Positions 1 through 7,782 of a DNA stretch of 14,887 nucleotides are shown here, one piece after another. How positions within the stretch are numbered: position 1 is the first letter of the stretch; every line of letters begins with the position of its first letter. Origin of the DNA: Chryseobacterium gleum (GTDB lineage Bacteria; Bacteroidota; Bacteroidia; Flavobacteriales_D; Crocinitomicaceae). The stretch spans positions 1-14,887 of the forward strand of contig CAMCQL010000024.1 in the NCBI GenBank assembly GCA_945877005.1. The letters run 5' to 3'. The notes under the pieces are model-generated. The model was not told the origin of the DNA and did not search any database. It worked only from the letters and a program-made list of their open reading frames with translations. The position numbers were made by a program, and so were the translations under genes.

Positions 1-3000
1 AATAATGTCGTATTTGCATCTATTGATGAATTGTACCTTCAATTTGGAGGTGGGGTTCCGAAACATTTTATAGCAATAAGGCGATTTGCGAAGTCGATGT
101 ACGATAAAGCACTTGTGAAGCCAAAAGCATTATTTCTAATTGGAAAAGCTATGTATAACAGTACAATGCGTCAAAATAGAGATTATTATGCTGCGTCGAT
201 ATTGCCAACATTTGGGATGCCTTCAAGTGACATGGCATTGACAGCAGGAGTTAATGGTGCATGGGAACCCTTAGTCCCTACAGGTAGAATATCTGTGACG
301 AATGAAACGGATTTATTGAACTATTTAGAAAAGGTCAAAGAATTTGAAAATAGTCAACGTTATTCTACACTATTGTCATCAGAATCAAATAGAGATTGGC
401 AAAAAAATGTGTTGCATTTTTCTGGTGGTAGTAATTTAGATCAACAGTCTACATATAGAAATTACATGAATTCACTGCGACAAATTATTTCTTCCAATGA
501 TTTTTCAGCCAATGTAATGTCCATTCAAAAACAAACAAGTGCTCCTATTGATCCAGTTCAGATGAGTAATATTACGAAGAAGTTATCATCCGGTGTTGCA
601 ATAATGAATTTCTTCGGTCATTCAAGTGCTGCAGGATTTGATATTGGGGTAGATGAACCTAGTAAATGGAATAATAAAGGCAAATATCCATTCGTACTTG
701 GAAATGGGTGTCATGCTGGAGATTTATTTACAACAATACCTTCCTACGCTGAAATCGCAGTTGCTACTCCTAATTCTGGTGCGATTGCCTTTTTATCTAC
801 CACAGGGGTTGGGTTGGATGCATACCTTTTTAGATACATGCGTGAATTGTATTTGTCAATTGCAAAAGATAATTATGGGAAAAGTTTTGCTTTTCAGATG
901 AAGAAAGCAATTGCAGCATTGGATAAAAAGTCGGATAATTTGTTTGATGAATATGTTTCTTATCAAATGAATTTAAATGGGGATCCTTGTTTGAAAGTTA
1001 CATCTTTTGATAAGCCTGAAATTGAAATTCACGAGGAAGATATTTTCTTTACACCAAAAAACATCAATCTTGGAGTTGATAGTATTACCGCAAATATTGT
1101 ATTAACCAATTTAGGCAAGACCATCAAGGATACTTTTGAAATTGTACTTAGTAGAAAGTTCCCGAATTTTGATGCTGATTCATCCTATTACATACGTGTA
1201 CCTGGATTGGGGTATAAAGACACTGTCTCTGTTAAGTTCCCACTTCAACCAACAATAGGCATTGGGTTGAATGCAATCGATATTTCAGTTGACATACCTT
1301 CATTTGTTGAGGAACAATACGATGAATCATTCAATAATCGTGCAGTAAAACCGTTGTTCATTAGTTTAGATGCTTTAATTCCCTCTTATCCAATTGAATT
1401 TGCAATTGTACCTACAGATAGTGTCACGTTAAAGGCGACCAATCCAAATCCGATTGCCGAACCAAAAAAGTATCGTTTTGAATTAGATACGGTTTATGAT
1501 TTTTCGAGTCCTTATAAAAGATATACGACTTTAATGGGTGCTGGTGGAACTTTCGAAGTTGCACCTGATGAATGGAAGAGTAGTTTCTCCAATAATCTGC
1601 TTCCATTTCGATGTTCGGACAGTACTGTTTATTATTGGAGAGTTGCAATCGATGCATTAGTACCACAGTGGGTTACTAGTTCATTTCGATACATCAAAGG
1701 TAAAACTGGATGGTCTCAGGCAGATTATGGTCAATTCAAGGAAAATGATTTCGTTAAATTAAATTTAATACCAGCTTCACAACAAAGAGAATACGATACA
1801 ATTAAGCGTAAATTAGACATCATAACTATTGATAACGCAAATAATAATTACGATTATTTTAATTGTCAATATTTACTTGATAATGAGATGCAGGAGTACG
1901 GTGCATGCTATCCGATTCCATCGATACATGTTGCAGTAATAGACCCAAAAACTCTTAAACCATGGAGAACGCATTACCGTGGTCAAAATTTAGAACATCG
2001 ATTTGGAAACGCAAATGACGATGGTTCCTGTAGGCAAAGGGTTGAGTCTTATTTTATTTTTAGACAGGGTGATGTTTACAATCTCGAAAATTTAGCTAAA
2101 ATGTTGGACGAGAAAGTTCCGGATGGTCATCATTTAATTGTATACAGTATGTTTTATGCTGATTTTAATGCTTGGAAATCAATTTATCCTGATCTTTTCT
2201 CGGTGTTTAAACGATTAGGTTCAAAGAAAATAACTACTTCAAATTCCAATGGAAGTTTTATTTTTTATTGTGTGAAAGGAGACTCAAATTCTGTTGATGA
2301 GGTACTTTCACAATCGTACCACGAACGATTAAGCGTTACAAAACAATTGTATATGTTTGATAATTCAGGAATTGAAGAAACAGGATACATTGGCCCTGTA
2401 AAAAAATGGGAATCTGTTACATGGAAATTAACGGATAGAACTCCTTCAGATATAGGATCGATTAATTCTAGTGCCTACTCCAATCAATATATTCTTCAAT
2501 CGCAGCAGGAGGATAAAATCAGCTCAAATACATTTGAACGCTCTATTACGAACTTGAATCAAGGTTCTAAAAATCATTTGCTTAGGTTGAGGATGTATTC
2601 GAAAGATGAAGTGAACTCTTCACCAATGCAATTGAAAGAATGGAATGTCTTTTTTCAACCTTTACCAGATGCTTCAATTTCTTATAAAAAAGGAATAACG
2701 TGGTTGCCCCAAAGAGATTCTCTTGATGAAGGTGAACAAATTCGTTTTGCGATTGATGTTCAAAATGTAAGTGATGTGCCAATGGATTCTATTTTGGTTA
2801 AATATTGGGTGACAGACAAAAATCAGAAAGAACAAATAATTCGTTTGTACAAGATGGATTCATTGCGCGTAGGTGCTTCACTTAGAGACACAATCACATT
2901 CAGTTCAGATGGTTTGATAGGAAACAATACTTTTTGGATGGAAATTAATCCTGCCTTAGATAAAGTCAATTATGATCAGCCTGAACAATTTCACTTTAAT

Positions 3001-3774
3001 AATTTTTATCAAAAACAATTTTTTATCAAACAAGACAATGTCAATCCACTTTTAGATGTAACATTTGATGGAAAACATTTATTAAATGGTGATTTAATTC
3101 GCCCAAATCCTAACATACTTATAAGTTTAAAGGATGAAAATAACTTTTTGATTATGAATGATTTGAAGGATACATCTAATGTTTCAGTATTTGTAACACT
3201 TCCTTCGGGTAAACAACAACGCATTCCATACTTTACGTCAAAAGGGGAGAAGGTGATGGAATGGATTCCAGCGACTTCACAAAGTAAACGTATGAAAATT
3301 AATTATCCAGCGGTCTTTTCTCAAGATGGTATTTATTCTTTACTTGTTCAAGCGGCTGATAAAACGGGGAATCGATCTGGAGACAATGATTATAAGGTTT
3401 CATTTGAAATTATTACGGAGTCCTCATTGTCTTATTTAACGAATTATCCGAATCCTTTTTCAACCAATACTCGATTTGTATATACGTTAACGGGTGCAAT
3501 TGTTCCTGAGAATCTTGTAATTCAAATTTTGACTATTTCTGGAAAAGTTGTCAAAGAGATTACTTCTGAAGAACTAGGTCCCCTTGAAATCGGTAAAAAT
3601 AAGATGACCGCTTATGCATGGGATGGAAAAGACGAGTTTGGAGATCCTTTAGCAAACGGTGTTTATTTATACAGGGTATTGAGTAAAGTGAATGGTGAGA
3701 AAACTTCCCATCGCGCCACTAGTACAGATGCAAATTTCACAAAGGAGTTTGGTAAAATGTACTTGTTAAGATAG
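1..3774 (+). CDS. C25-family (gingipain-like) cysteine peptidase with T9SS C-terminal domain, PorU/PorU2-like; 5' end outside window
   Basis: The frame is open from base 1, so the N-terminus lies upstream and 1257 residues are visible. Using window residue numbers, the C25 catalytic domain covers about residues 1-335. The probable catalytic His is in FFGHSSA (His207) and the nucleophile in LGNGCHAGD (Cys237), as in gingipains and PorU. A CARDB/Ig-like beta domain follows at about 340-455, a second at about 890-1000, then a segment with LDVTFDGKHLLNGD typical of PorU-type proteins (about 1017-1050). A C-terminal secretion domain with NYPNPF and FlgD-like strands starts near 1141 and ends in GKMYLLR. 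PorU is the T9SS sortase that cuts the C-terminal signals of cargo proteins and attaches them at the cell surface; PorU2 paralogues are less well understood. Length and domain order favour PorU2-like over PorU, but no porV lies nearby in the window. The protein should act at or outside the outer membrane. Identity as a C25 peptidase is firm; sortase activity is inference. Confidence 0.88.
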   Translation, partial: NNVVFASIDELYLQFGGGVPKHFIAIRRFAKSMYDKALVKPKALFLIGKAMYNSTMRQNRDYYAASILPTFGMPSSDMALTAGVNGAWEPLVPTGRISVTNETDLLNYLEKVKEFENSQRYSTLLSSESNRDWQKNVLHFSGGSNLDQQSTYRNYMNSLRQIISSNDFSANVMSIQKQTSAPIDPVQMSNITKKLSSGVAIMNFFGHSSAAGFDIGVDEPSKWNNKGKYPFVLGNGCHAGDLFTTIPSYAEIAVATPNSGAIAFLSTTGVGLDAYLFRYMRELYLSIAKDNYGKSFAFQMKKAIAALDKKSDNLFDEYVSYQMNLNGDPCLKVTSFDKPEIEIHEEDIFFTPKNINLGVDSITANIVLTNLGKTIKDTFEIVLSRKFPNFDADSSYYIRVPGLGYKDTVSVKFPLQPTIGIGLNAIDISVDIPSFVEEQYDESFNNRAVKPLFISLDALIPSYPIEFAIVPTDSVTLKATNPNPIAEPKKYRFELDTVYDFSSPYKRYTTLMGAGGTFEVAPDEWKSSFSNNLLPFRCSDSTVYYWRVAIDALVPQWVTSSFRYIKGKTGWSQADYGQFKENDFVKLNLIPASQQREYDTIKRKLDIITIDNANNNYDYFNCQYLLDNEMQEYGACYPIPSIHVAVIDPKTLKPWRTHYRGQNLEHRFGNANDDGSCRQRVESYFIFRQGDVYNLENLAKMLDEKVPDGHHLIVYSMFYADFNAWKSIYPDLFSVFKRLGSKKITTSNSNGSFIFYCVKGDSNSVDEVLSQSYHERLSVTKQLYMFDNSGIEETGYIGPVKKWESVTWKLTDRTPSDIGSINSSAYSNQYILQSQQEDKISSNTFERSITNLNQGSKNHLLRLRMYSKDEVNSSPMQLKEWNVFFQPLPDASISYKKGITWLPQRDSLDEGEQIRFAIDVQNVSDVPMDSILVKYWVTDKNQKEQIIRLYKMDSLRVGASLRDTITFSSDGLIGNNTFWMEINPALDKVNYDQPEQFHFNNFYQKQFFIKQDNVNPLLDVTFDGKHLLNGDLIRPNPNILISLKDENNFLIMNDLKDTSNVSVFVTLPSGKQQRIPYFTSKGEKVMEWIPATSQSKRMKINYPAVFSQDGIYSLLVQAADKTGNRSGDNDYKVSFEIITESSLSYLTNYPNPFSTNTRFVYTLTGAIVPENLVIQILTISGKVVKEITSEELGPLEIGKNKMTAYAWDGKDEFGDPLANGVYLYRVLSKVNGEKTSHRATSTDANFTKEFGKMYLLR

Positions 3775-3820
3775 TTAATCAGTTAGTCGCTATTACCTTA
3801 TCTTTAACTTTTGTTTTTAT
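3765..3820 (+). terminator. Possible intrinsic terminator of the C25 peptidase gene
   Basis: GTTAAGATA (3765-3773, overlapping the stop codon) can pair with TATCTTTAAC (3799-3808) if one T is bulged. The loop is about 25 nt. TTTTGTTTTTAT follows directly. The stem is AT-rich and weak, so this is only a candidate. The rest of the 94-nt convergent gap to the lytic transglycosylase gene shows nothing else clear. Confidence 0.35.
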
Positions 3821-3868
3821 AATCTGAAGTGTGAATAAACTTATTTTTGTCTTTAATATTTGTAACGA

Positions 3869-4825
3869 TTAATTTTCTGAAAAAGGATTTATCTTTTTAC
3901 GAACGTCAGGCTGAATAATTTCATCAAGTACAATTTGAGTCGCCAAAGCAACTTGAGAATAGTTTTGAGAAGCGTTTCCAAAAGACCCAACGGAAGTGAG
4001 CCATATTTTTTGAATCAGCTCTTGGCCACCTTCTGTTGGTTGTATTTTGTTAAATACATTTCGCACATTTCCACTTCCAGCATGGTAAATATGCATAACG
4101 ATTAATCGAAACCATACATCTGTTTCAGAATAATGGAGTCCGTATTCATTCAATATATTTTTTGTTTCTGGAATACAAACTGTTTGAATCAATTTGGAAG
4201 CTGCATAAGCAGAACGTTCAAAACTTTCTCTTTCGTCAACGGAGGCATTTACTGTTAAACCAAATTTTCTAGCTACCGTGGGCATCAATTGGAAAGCTCC
4301 GTAAGCCCCTGCAACAGACTTTTGAAGTACTGCAGGACTTTCGATTAACAGAATTGCTTGGGCGTACCATGGGTCTACGTTGTTTTTTTTGAATTCTAGT
4401 ATTCCATTTGAAATACTTGGAGAAACTTCTGAAATTTTATAGAAATGATTTTTACCCTCGGTAACATTTATTTTAAATGTAGGGTCTATTTGAAAAGCTG
4501 TTCGTATACTATCTTTGAATCCTACTTTCTGATTTTCAGATAATATATTCCAATCTTTCATTGCCATTTTATGAAGTACACGACGATTTGAGGCAACATT
4601 AATAAGGCAGGAATCAGGCGGTAATTGTACAATTTGTTTCCAGAATTGTGTTTGCGGTAAATTGTGCCAATTGTCTTTGTATAAAGAGTTTGGAGAGATA
4701 ACGAACTGTTTTTTGTTTTGATATTCAACTTCTTTAATTTCACTTTCCCAAGTCATTTTAATTTCGTTTTGTCCGATGGTTAAAAGACTGGTTGTAAGTG
4801 CTAAAATGAAGAAGATGTGTTTCAT
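3869..4825 (-). CDS. Secreted lytic transglycosylase with SLT domain
   Basis: This 318-residue protein should cleave the beta-1,4 bond between N-acetylmuramic acid and N-acetylglucosamine in peptidoglycan, leaving a 1,6-anhydro end. It begins with a Sec signal peptide (MKHIFFILALTTSLLTIGQ) and has no lipobox Cys, so it is probably soluble in the periplasm. The SLT (lysozyme-like) domain spans about residues 150-260: catalytic Glu162 in LLIES, the AGAYGAFQLMP segment (172-182), and YHAGSGNV (247-254), the usual YNAGxGNV motif. The N-terminal 25-150 region is not recognised. No LysM repeats are present, unlike typical MltD. It is transcribed alone, convergent with the C25 peptidase gene and divergent from yidD. 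A -7 promoter element lies just upstream of the ATG. The enzyme class is clear; the exact subfamily is not. Confidence 0.9.
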   Translation of the reverse strand: MKHIFFILALTTSLLTIGQNEIKMTWESEIKEVEYQNKKQFVISPNSLYKDNWHNLPQTQFWKQIVQLPPDSCLINVASNRRVLHKMAMKDWNILSENQKVGFKDSIRTAFQIDPTFKINVTEGKNHFYKISEVSPSISNGILEFKKNNVDPWYAQAILLIESPAVLQKSVAGAYGAFQLMPTVARKFGLTVNASVDERESFERSAYAASKLIQTVCIPETKNILNEYGLHYSETDVWFRLIVMHIYHAGSGNVRNVFNKIQPTEGGQELIQKIWLTSVGSFGNASQNYSQVALATQIVLDEIIQPDVRKKINPFSEN

Positions 4826-4839
4826 AGTTGTTTTTTTTA

Positions 4840-4847
4840 CAAATGTA
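4840..4847 (-). promoter_or_regulatory. Bacteroidota -7 promoter element for the lytic transglycosylase gene
   Basis: Read on the minus strand, the bases are TACATTTG, an exact match to the TAnnTTTG -7 consensus of the Bacteroidota primary sigma factor. The predicted transcription start lies about 8-10 nt before the ATG, giving a very short leader. No convincing -33 TTTG is found at the usual 19-21 nt spacing. Confidence 0.45.
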
Positions 4848-4967
4848 GGTGATTTGAACGAATAAAATAATTTTCTTTTTTCAATGAATTATGTTGAAAA
4901 GGTCAGGAGATTCGCAAATTTGGTCTTGATTGATCTATATTCACTATTATTAACACTGTTTCGATTC

Positions 4968-5020
4968 TTTGTACGCAATACAATTTTTAATTCTCATTTT
5001 TGCAAGATATTTTATTTTTG
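4968..5020 (+). promoter_or_regulatory. Possible yidD promoter region
   Basis: Two -7-like elements precede the yidD ATG. CATTTTTG (4995-5002) differs from TAnnTTTG by one base and has a TTTG at 4968-4971, 23 nt upstream. TATTTTTG (5013-5020) fits the consensus exactly but would give a nearly leaderless transcript starting at the ATG at 5026. The stretch is AT-rich, so chance matches are likely. The rest of the 4848-5025 divergent region shows no other clear signal. Confidence 0.25.
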
Positions 5021-5025
5021 AAGGA

Positions 5026-5277
5026 ATGGTATTGAAATTTTTAAAATTTTTAAGTTGGCCTTTTATTGTGTTGGTGATAATTTATCAAAAAATAATTAGT
5101 CCTTTATTTCCTCCTACATGTCGATTTACGCCAACTTGTTCTACTTATTTTATTGAAGCTTTGAAGGAATGGGGTATAATTAAAGGAATGTATTTAGGAG
5201 TGAAAAGAATCTTGAAATGTAATCCCTATGGAAGCTGTGGGCATGATCCCGTCCCAAAAAAAATAGTGAAAAATTAA
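5026..5277 (+). CDS. yidD: YidD, membrane protein insertion efficiency factor
   Basis: YidD is a small, inner-membrane-associated protein that helps YidC insert and fold membrane proteins. From the ATG at 5026 the product is 83 residues, the usual family length. An in-frame TTG at 4969 would add 19 hydrophobic residues and is not preferred. Family signatures are clear: a hydrophobic/amphipathic N-terminus (FLSWPFIVLVIIYQKIISP), CRFTPTCSTYFIEAL (32-46), and the C-terminal CNPYGSCGHDPVP (65-77). In many bacteria yidD sits in the rpmH-rnpA-yidD-yidC cluster; here it stands alone between a lytic transglycosylase and a glycan operon, so its context says nothing further about its role. Its last codons overlap the terminator hairpin of the convergent operon. 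Confidence 0.93.
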   Translation: MVLKFLKFLSWPFIVLVIIYQKIISPLFPPTCRFTPTCSTYFIEALKEWGIIKGMYLGVKRILKCNPYGSCGHDPVPKKIVKN

Positions 5278-5285
5278 TGTTCACT
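5256..5285 (-). terminator. Intrinsic terminator of the lipoprotein-glycosylphosphotransferase operon, overlapping the yidD 3' end
   Basis: AGTGAA (5265-5270) and TTCACT (5280-5285) form a perfect 6-bp inverted repeat with a 9-nt loop. Read on the minus strand, the stem is followed by one A and then eight Ts (A-run at 5256-5263 on the plus strand), which gives a standard intrinsic terminator just after the stop codon at 5294. The hairpin lies partly inside the last codons and stop codon of yidD. On the plus strand it is followed only by mixed AT sequence, so termination of yidD here would be weaker. Confidence 0.6.
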
Positions 5286-5293
5286 TGATTAAT

Positions 5294-6685
5294 TTATTTT
5301 CCTTTAGCTTTCAAAATGACAATAATCGAATAAAACATGATTTTAAAGTCGAGTGTCAGAGATCTGTTTTTTAAATAGACCAAATCGTATTTCATTCTTC
5401 GAATCATTTCCTCCACATTTTCAGCATATCCAAATTTTACTTGACCCCATGAAGTAATTCCTGGTGTAACGGAAGTTAATTGCAAATAATGGGGTTCTTG
5501 TTGACTAATGAGATCAATAAAGTGTTGTCTTTCAGGACGTGGCCCTACTAATGACATTTCCCCTTTTAATACATTTATGAACTGTGGAAATTCATCAATA
5601 CGTGTTTTTCTCAAAAACACACCTATCAATGTAATACGTTGATCGCTAGTGTTTGATAATTGAGGTCCATTTTTTTCGGCATTTACAACCATTGTTCGAA
5701 ACTTGATGATTTGAAAAGGACGACCGTTTTTTCCAATGCGCTCTTGTAAATAAAAGATTGGACCTTGAGAGTTGCGTTTAATTAGCCATGCAATCAATAT
5801 GAAAAATGGAAAGAGTAGTAACAGTGCGCTGATTGAAATTAAGATGTCAATGAGTCGCTTTAAGCTTTTTTGCCAAGGGGTAAATTCATCGATGGGTAAA
5901 TCAACCAATAATGTTCCGTAGATATTGTCTGATTTTACATGTCCTGTAATTAAATCAAACATATCTGGAAGTAATTTGATATGGATGCCTTTTCCAGCAA
6001 TTTTCGCGATTAATTCGGAGAGTAATTTTGTGTCAGTCGTTGATGTTGCTAAAATTATATCTTCTATTTTATTTCCTTTAACGATGGTATTTAATTCGTG
6101 AAGAGTACCTAAGCAAGGAACTTTAGTCGAATTCAAAGGGTTACTGTCAGAAAAATTGAGGTAACCAATAATAATATTTCCAATACTTTTTGGAGCTTGT
6201 TCTAATTCTGTATAGAGTTGTGTGACTTTTTCTGGTTCTCCAATCATTAAGGTGTTAAACCCTTCTTTTCGCTGTTGAATTCGACGGACTTGATTGGTGG
6301 TAAAGAGTGTTCTAACTCCGAAAATCAGGATAAAGTGAATGAGAAACAATCCTGAAAAGGAGGTGTAATAAGCTTTGTAATCTGGGATAGTGTCATCAAT
6401 CAACAATAGAAAAAACAACACCATTGTCCCAATTAAGACACCTATAAAACTTTTCTTTAATATTTTCATACGATAGAGACGCTTTACATCGATGTAGGTG
6501 CCTTGAAGTGAAAACAATCCTAACCAAAAAAGGGGTACTAATGCCAAACCATAATAAAAATTAGGTGTGTAAATCAGTTCGCTTTTTTCAATAAATAACT
6601 TTCGAAACGAATAAAAGAGAAACCAAGAGAAGCAACAACTTATAAAGTCTAAAGCAATAAAAAGTAGTTTTTTTCTCTGATTCAT
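5294..6685 (-). CDS. Polyprenyl-phosphate glycosylphosphotransferase that starts glycan synthesis (WbaP/WcaJ-type)
   Basis: This inner-membrane enzyme transfers a sugar-1-phosphate from a nucleotide sugar onto undecaprenyl phosphate, the first step of exopolysaccharide, capsule or O-antigen repeat assembly. The 463 residues show the full polyisoprenyl-phosphate transferase layout: four hydrophobic helices (about 8-26, 42-60, 79-97, 110-128), a Rossmann-like CoA-binding domain (about 140-265, beginning NTLMIGEP), a membrane helix (about 278-302), and the catalytic bacterial sugar transferase domain with KFRTM (328-332), the RIDEFPQ Asp364-Glu365 pair, GEMSLVGPRPE (375-385) and PGITSWGQV (408-416). 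The sugar cannot be read from sequence. It follows a lipoprotein gene after 5 nt and is almost certainly co-transcribed with it. No other glycosyltransferase, flippase or polymerase gene is next to it, so it may serve a pathway encoded elsewhere. Confidence 0.93.
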   Translation of the reverse strand: MNQRKKLLFIALDFISCCFSWFLFYSFRKLFIEKSELIYTPNFYYGLALVPLFWLGLFSLQGTYIDVKRLYRMKILKKSFIGVLIGTMVLFFLLLIDDTIPDYKAYYTSFSGLFLIHFILIFGVRTLFTTNQVRRIQQRKEGFNTLMIGEPEKVTQLYTELEQAPKSIGNIIIGYLNFSDSNPLNSTKVPCLGTLHELNTIVKGNKIEDIILATSTTDTKLLSELIAKIAGKGIHIKLLPDMFDLITGHVKSDNIYGTLLVDLPIDEFTPWQKSLKRLIDILISISALLLLFPFFILIAWLIKRNSQGPIFYLQERIGKNGRPFQIIKFRTMVVNAEKNGPQLSNTSDQRITLIGVFLRKTRIDEFPQFINVLKGEMSLVGPRPERQHFIDLISQQEPHYLQLTSVTPGITSWGQVKFGYAENVEEMIRRMKYDLVYLKNRSLTLDFKIMFYSIIVILKAKGK

Positions 6686-6690
6686 GTTCT

Positions 6691-7551
6691 TTAATATACT
6701 ATTTTCAGGTTGTCTAAGTATACGATTCCTTCATTAACCGATTCCGGAAGTTCTATACGAAAATAAGTTTCAAAAAGGGTTGCATTCACTGAATAAGATA
6801 CGATTTCTTTTAACTCAATGTATATTTTCTTCCATTGCATTTGTGCAAAAGGTTGAGCATTTAATTGAATATTTGGATTGGATTTAAAACCATTCATTGA
6901 GCTGTAACTTAAAACTCCAGTCAATATATTTAATTCGTTTTTGTAATCCATTTCTAAATAAACATCTTTTCCTTTTTGTAAATTCAAATTACTCAATGTT
7001 TTACCAACCCAAATAGAATCTTTTTGTGTTAACTGTATTTTTGCGCATTGATTACCGTATTTTACTACTGACTTATCTGATGTAAGTGATAAAACATTAG
7101 CGGGATAATCTGTTCCTGTTTGTAGTTTACTACTTGCTACTTCAAAGTCTTCAATCCAAAAATTTGCTTCAATAGTATAAGCAGTGATAGGTGAAATGGA
7201 AATTTCATTTCCGGGACTAAAAAGTTTTGTTATTTTATGTGGTTTACAAAATGGATACACTTTTTTGGTTGCTGAAATTCCATTATTGCGTATTGCGGGA
7301 TAAATTTCTATGTTCAGTTCTCCTGATTGTAAAATAGGTATTTTAACTGGCAACTCAAAGAATCCGATTATCTTGTTGTCAATGATAACATAGGCATCTG
7401 TAAAAGAAGAACTTGTTAAATCTCCTTCATTATTGGTTCCATTTTCTTGGATTTTCCATGGTTGTATTTCCAACCAAGTGGGAGTTGGATTGTTTTTAAT
7501 ACAACTTGAAAAAGTGAGTAATAATATAAGAATTTGAAGAAGGTACTTCAT
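6691..7551 (-). CDS. Lipoprotein of unknown function with jelly-roll-like C-terminal domain
   Basis: I do not recognise a named family. The 286-residue product starts with a lipoprotein signal peptide (MKYLLQILILLLTFSSC), with the lipidated Cys at residue 17. No run of acidic residues follows the Cys, so the surface-export signal of Bacteroidota lipoproteins is not obvious and the protein may stay in the periplasm. Residues about 25-127 look like an all-beta domain similar to PEGA or carboxypeptidase-regulatory folds. Residues about 130-286, from FWIEDFEVAS to VYLDNLKIVY, resemble a carbohydrate-binding-type jelly roll, a resemblance judged from strand pattern only. It is the first gene of a two-gene operon with the glycan-initiating transferase (5-nt gap), which suggests but does not prove a role in the same glycan pathway. 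Start is the only ATG that yields the signal peptide. Confidence 0.8.
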   Translation of the reverse strand: MKYLLQILILLLTFSSCIKNNPTPTWLEIQPWKIQENGTNNEGDLTSSSFTDAYVIIDNKIIGFFELPVKIPILQSGELNIEIYPAIRNNGISATKKVYPFCKPHKITKLFSPGNEISISPITAYTIEANFWIEDFEVASSKLQTGTDYPANVLSLTSDKSVVKYGNQCAKIQLTQKDSIWVGKTLSNLNLQKGKDVYLEMDYKNELNILTGVLSYSSMNGFKSNPNIQLNAQPFAQMQWKKIYIELKEIVSYSVNATLFETYFRIELPESVNEGIVYLDNLKIVY

Positions 7552-7726
7552 TTAATTTTAGTTTTTCTCATAAATATAATCACATTGTCTTGAATTAAGA
7601 AATTGAGGATAAAATCTTATATGTTTTTCCTCAAAATTCCAGCATGGTATTTTTTTGCAGGGTTTTTTTTTGGTAAGATTAGCGATTTTGTTTAAGTTTC
7701 TGAATACTCTTTTTGTAACCTATGAT
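7552..7726. promoter_or_regulatory. Intergenic region upstream of the lipoprotein operon
   Basis: About 175 nt lie between the dnaJ terminator and the lipoprotein ATG. The best -7-like match on the minus strand is TATATTTA (7571-7578), one base off TAnnTTTG and about 20 nt before the ATG. No good -33 element accompanies it. The rest is AT-rich with long T runs (for example 7651-7657 and 7663-7671) and no coding potential or clear hairpin. Confidence 0.25.
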
Positions 7727-7762
7727 AAAAAAAAAGGGGTGAATCCCTTAAGAAACACCCCC
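7727..7762 (-). terminator. Intrinsic terminator of the grpE-dnaJ operon
   Basis: On the minus strand, a GGGGTG/CACCCC stem (plus-strand arms 7736-7741 and 7756-7761, 14-nt loop) is followed by nine consecutive Ts (A-run at 7727-7735). It begins about 20 nt after the dnaJ stop codon. This is the strongest terminator in the window. Confidence 0.85.
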
Positions 7763-7782
7763 ATCAATTCTAATTATAATCT

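Noticed and set aside
31..33. TTG at 31 as start of the C25 peptidase
   Set aside because: The frame is open to base 1 and the residues before it (NNVVFASIDE) continue the C25 domain, so the gene simply begins upstream of the window.
3826..3842. AAGT/ACTT hairpin as terminator of the lytic transglycosylase gene
   Set aside because: Only four base pairs form; far too weak to call.
4969..5025. N-terminal extension of YidD from a TTG at 4969
   Set aside because: The extension would give 102 residues, longer than the family norm, and an ATG at 5026 gives the standard 83-residue protein.
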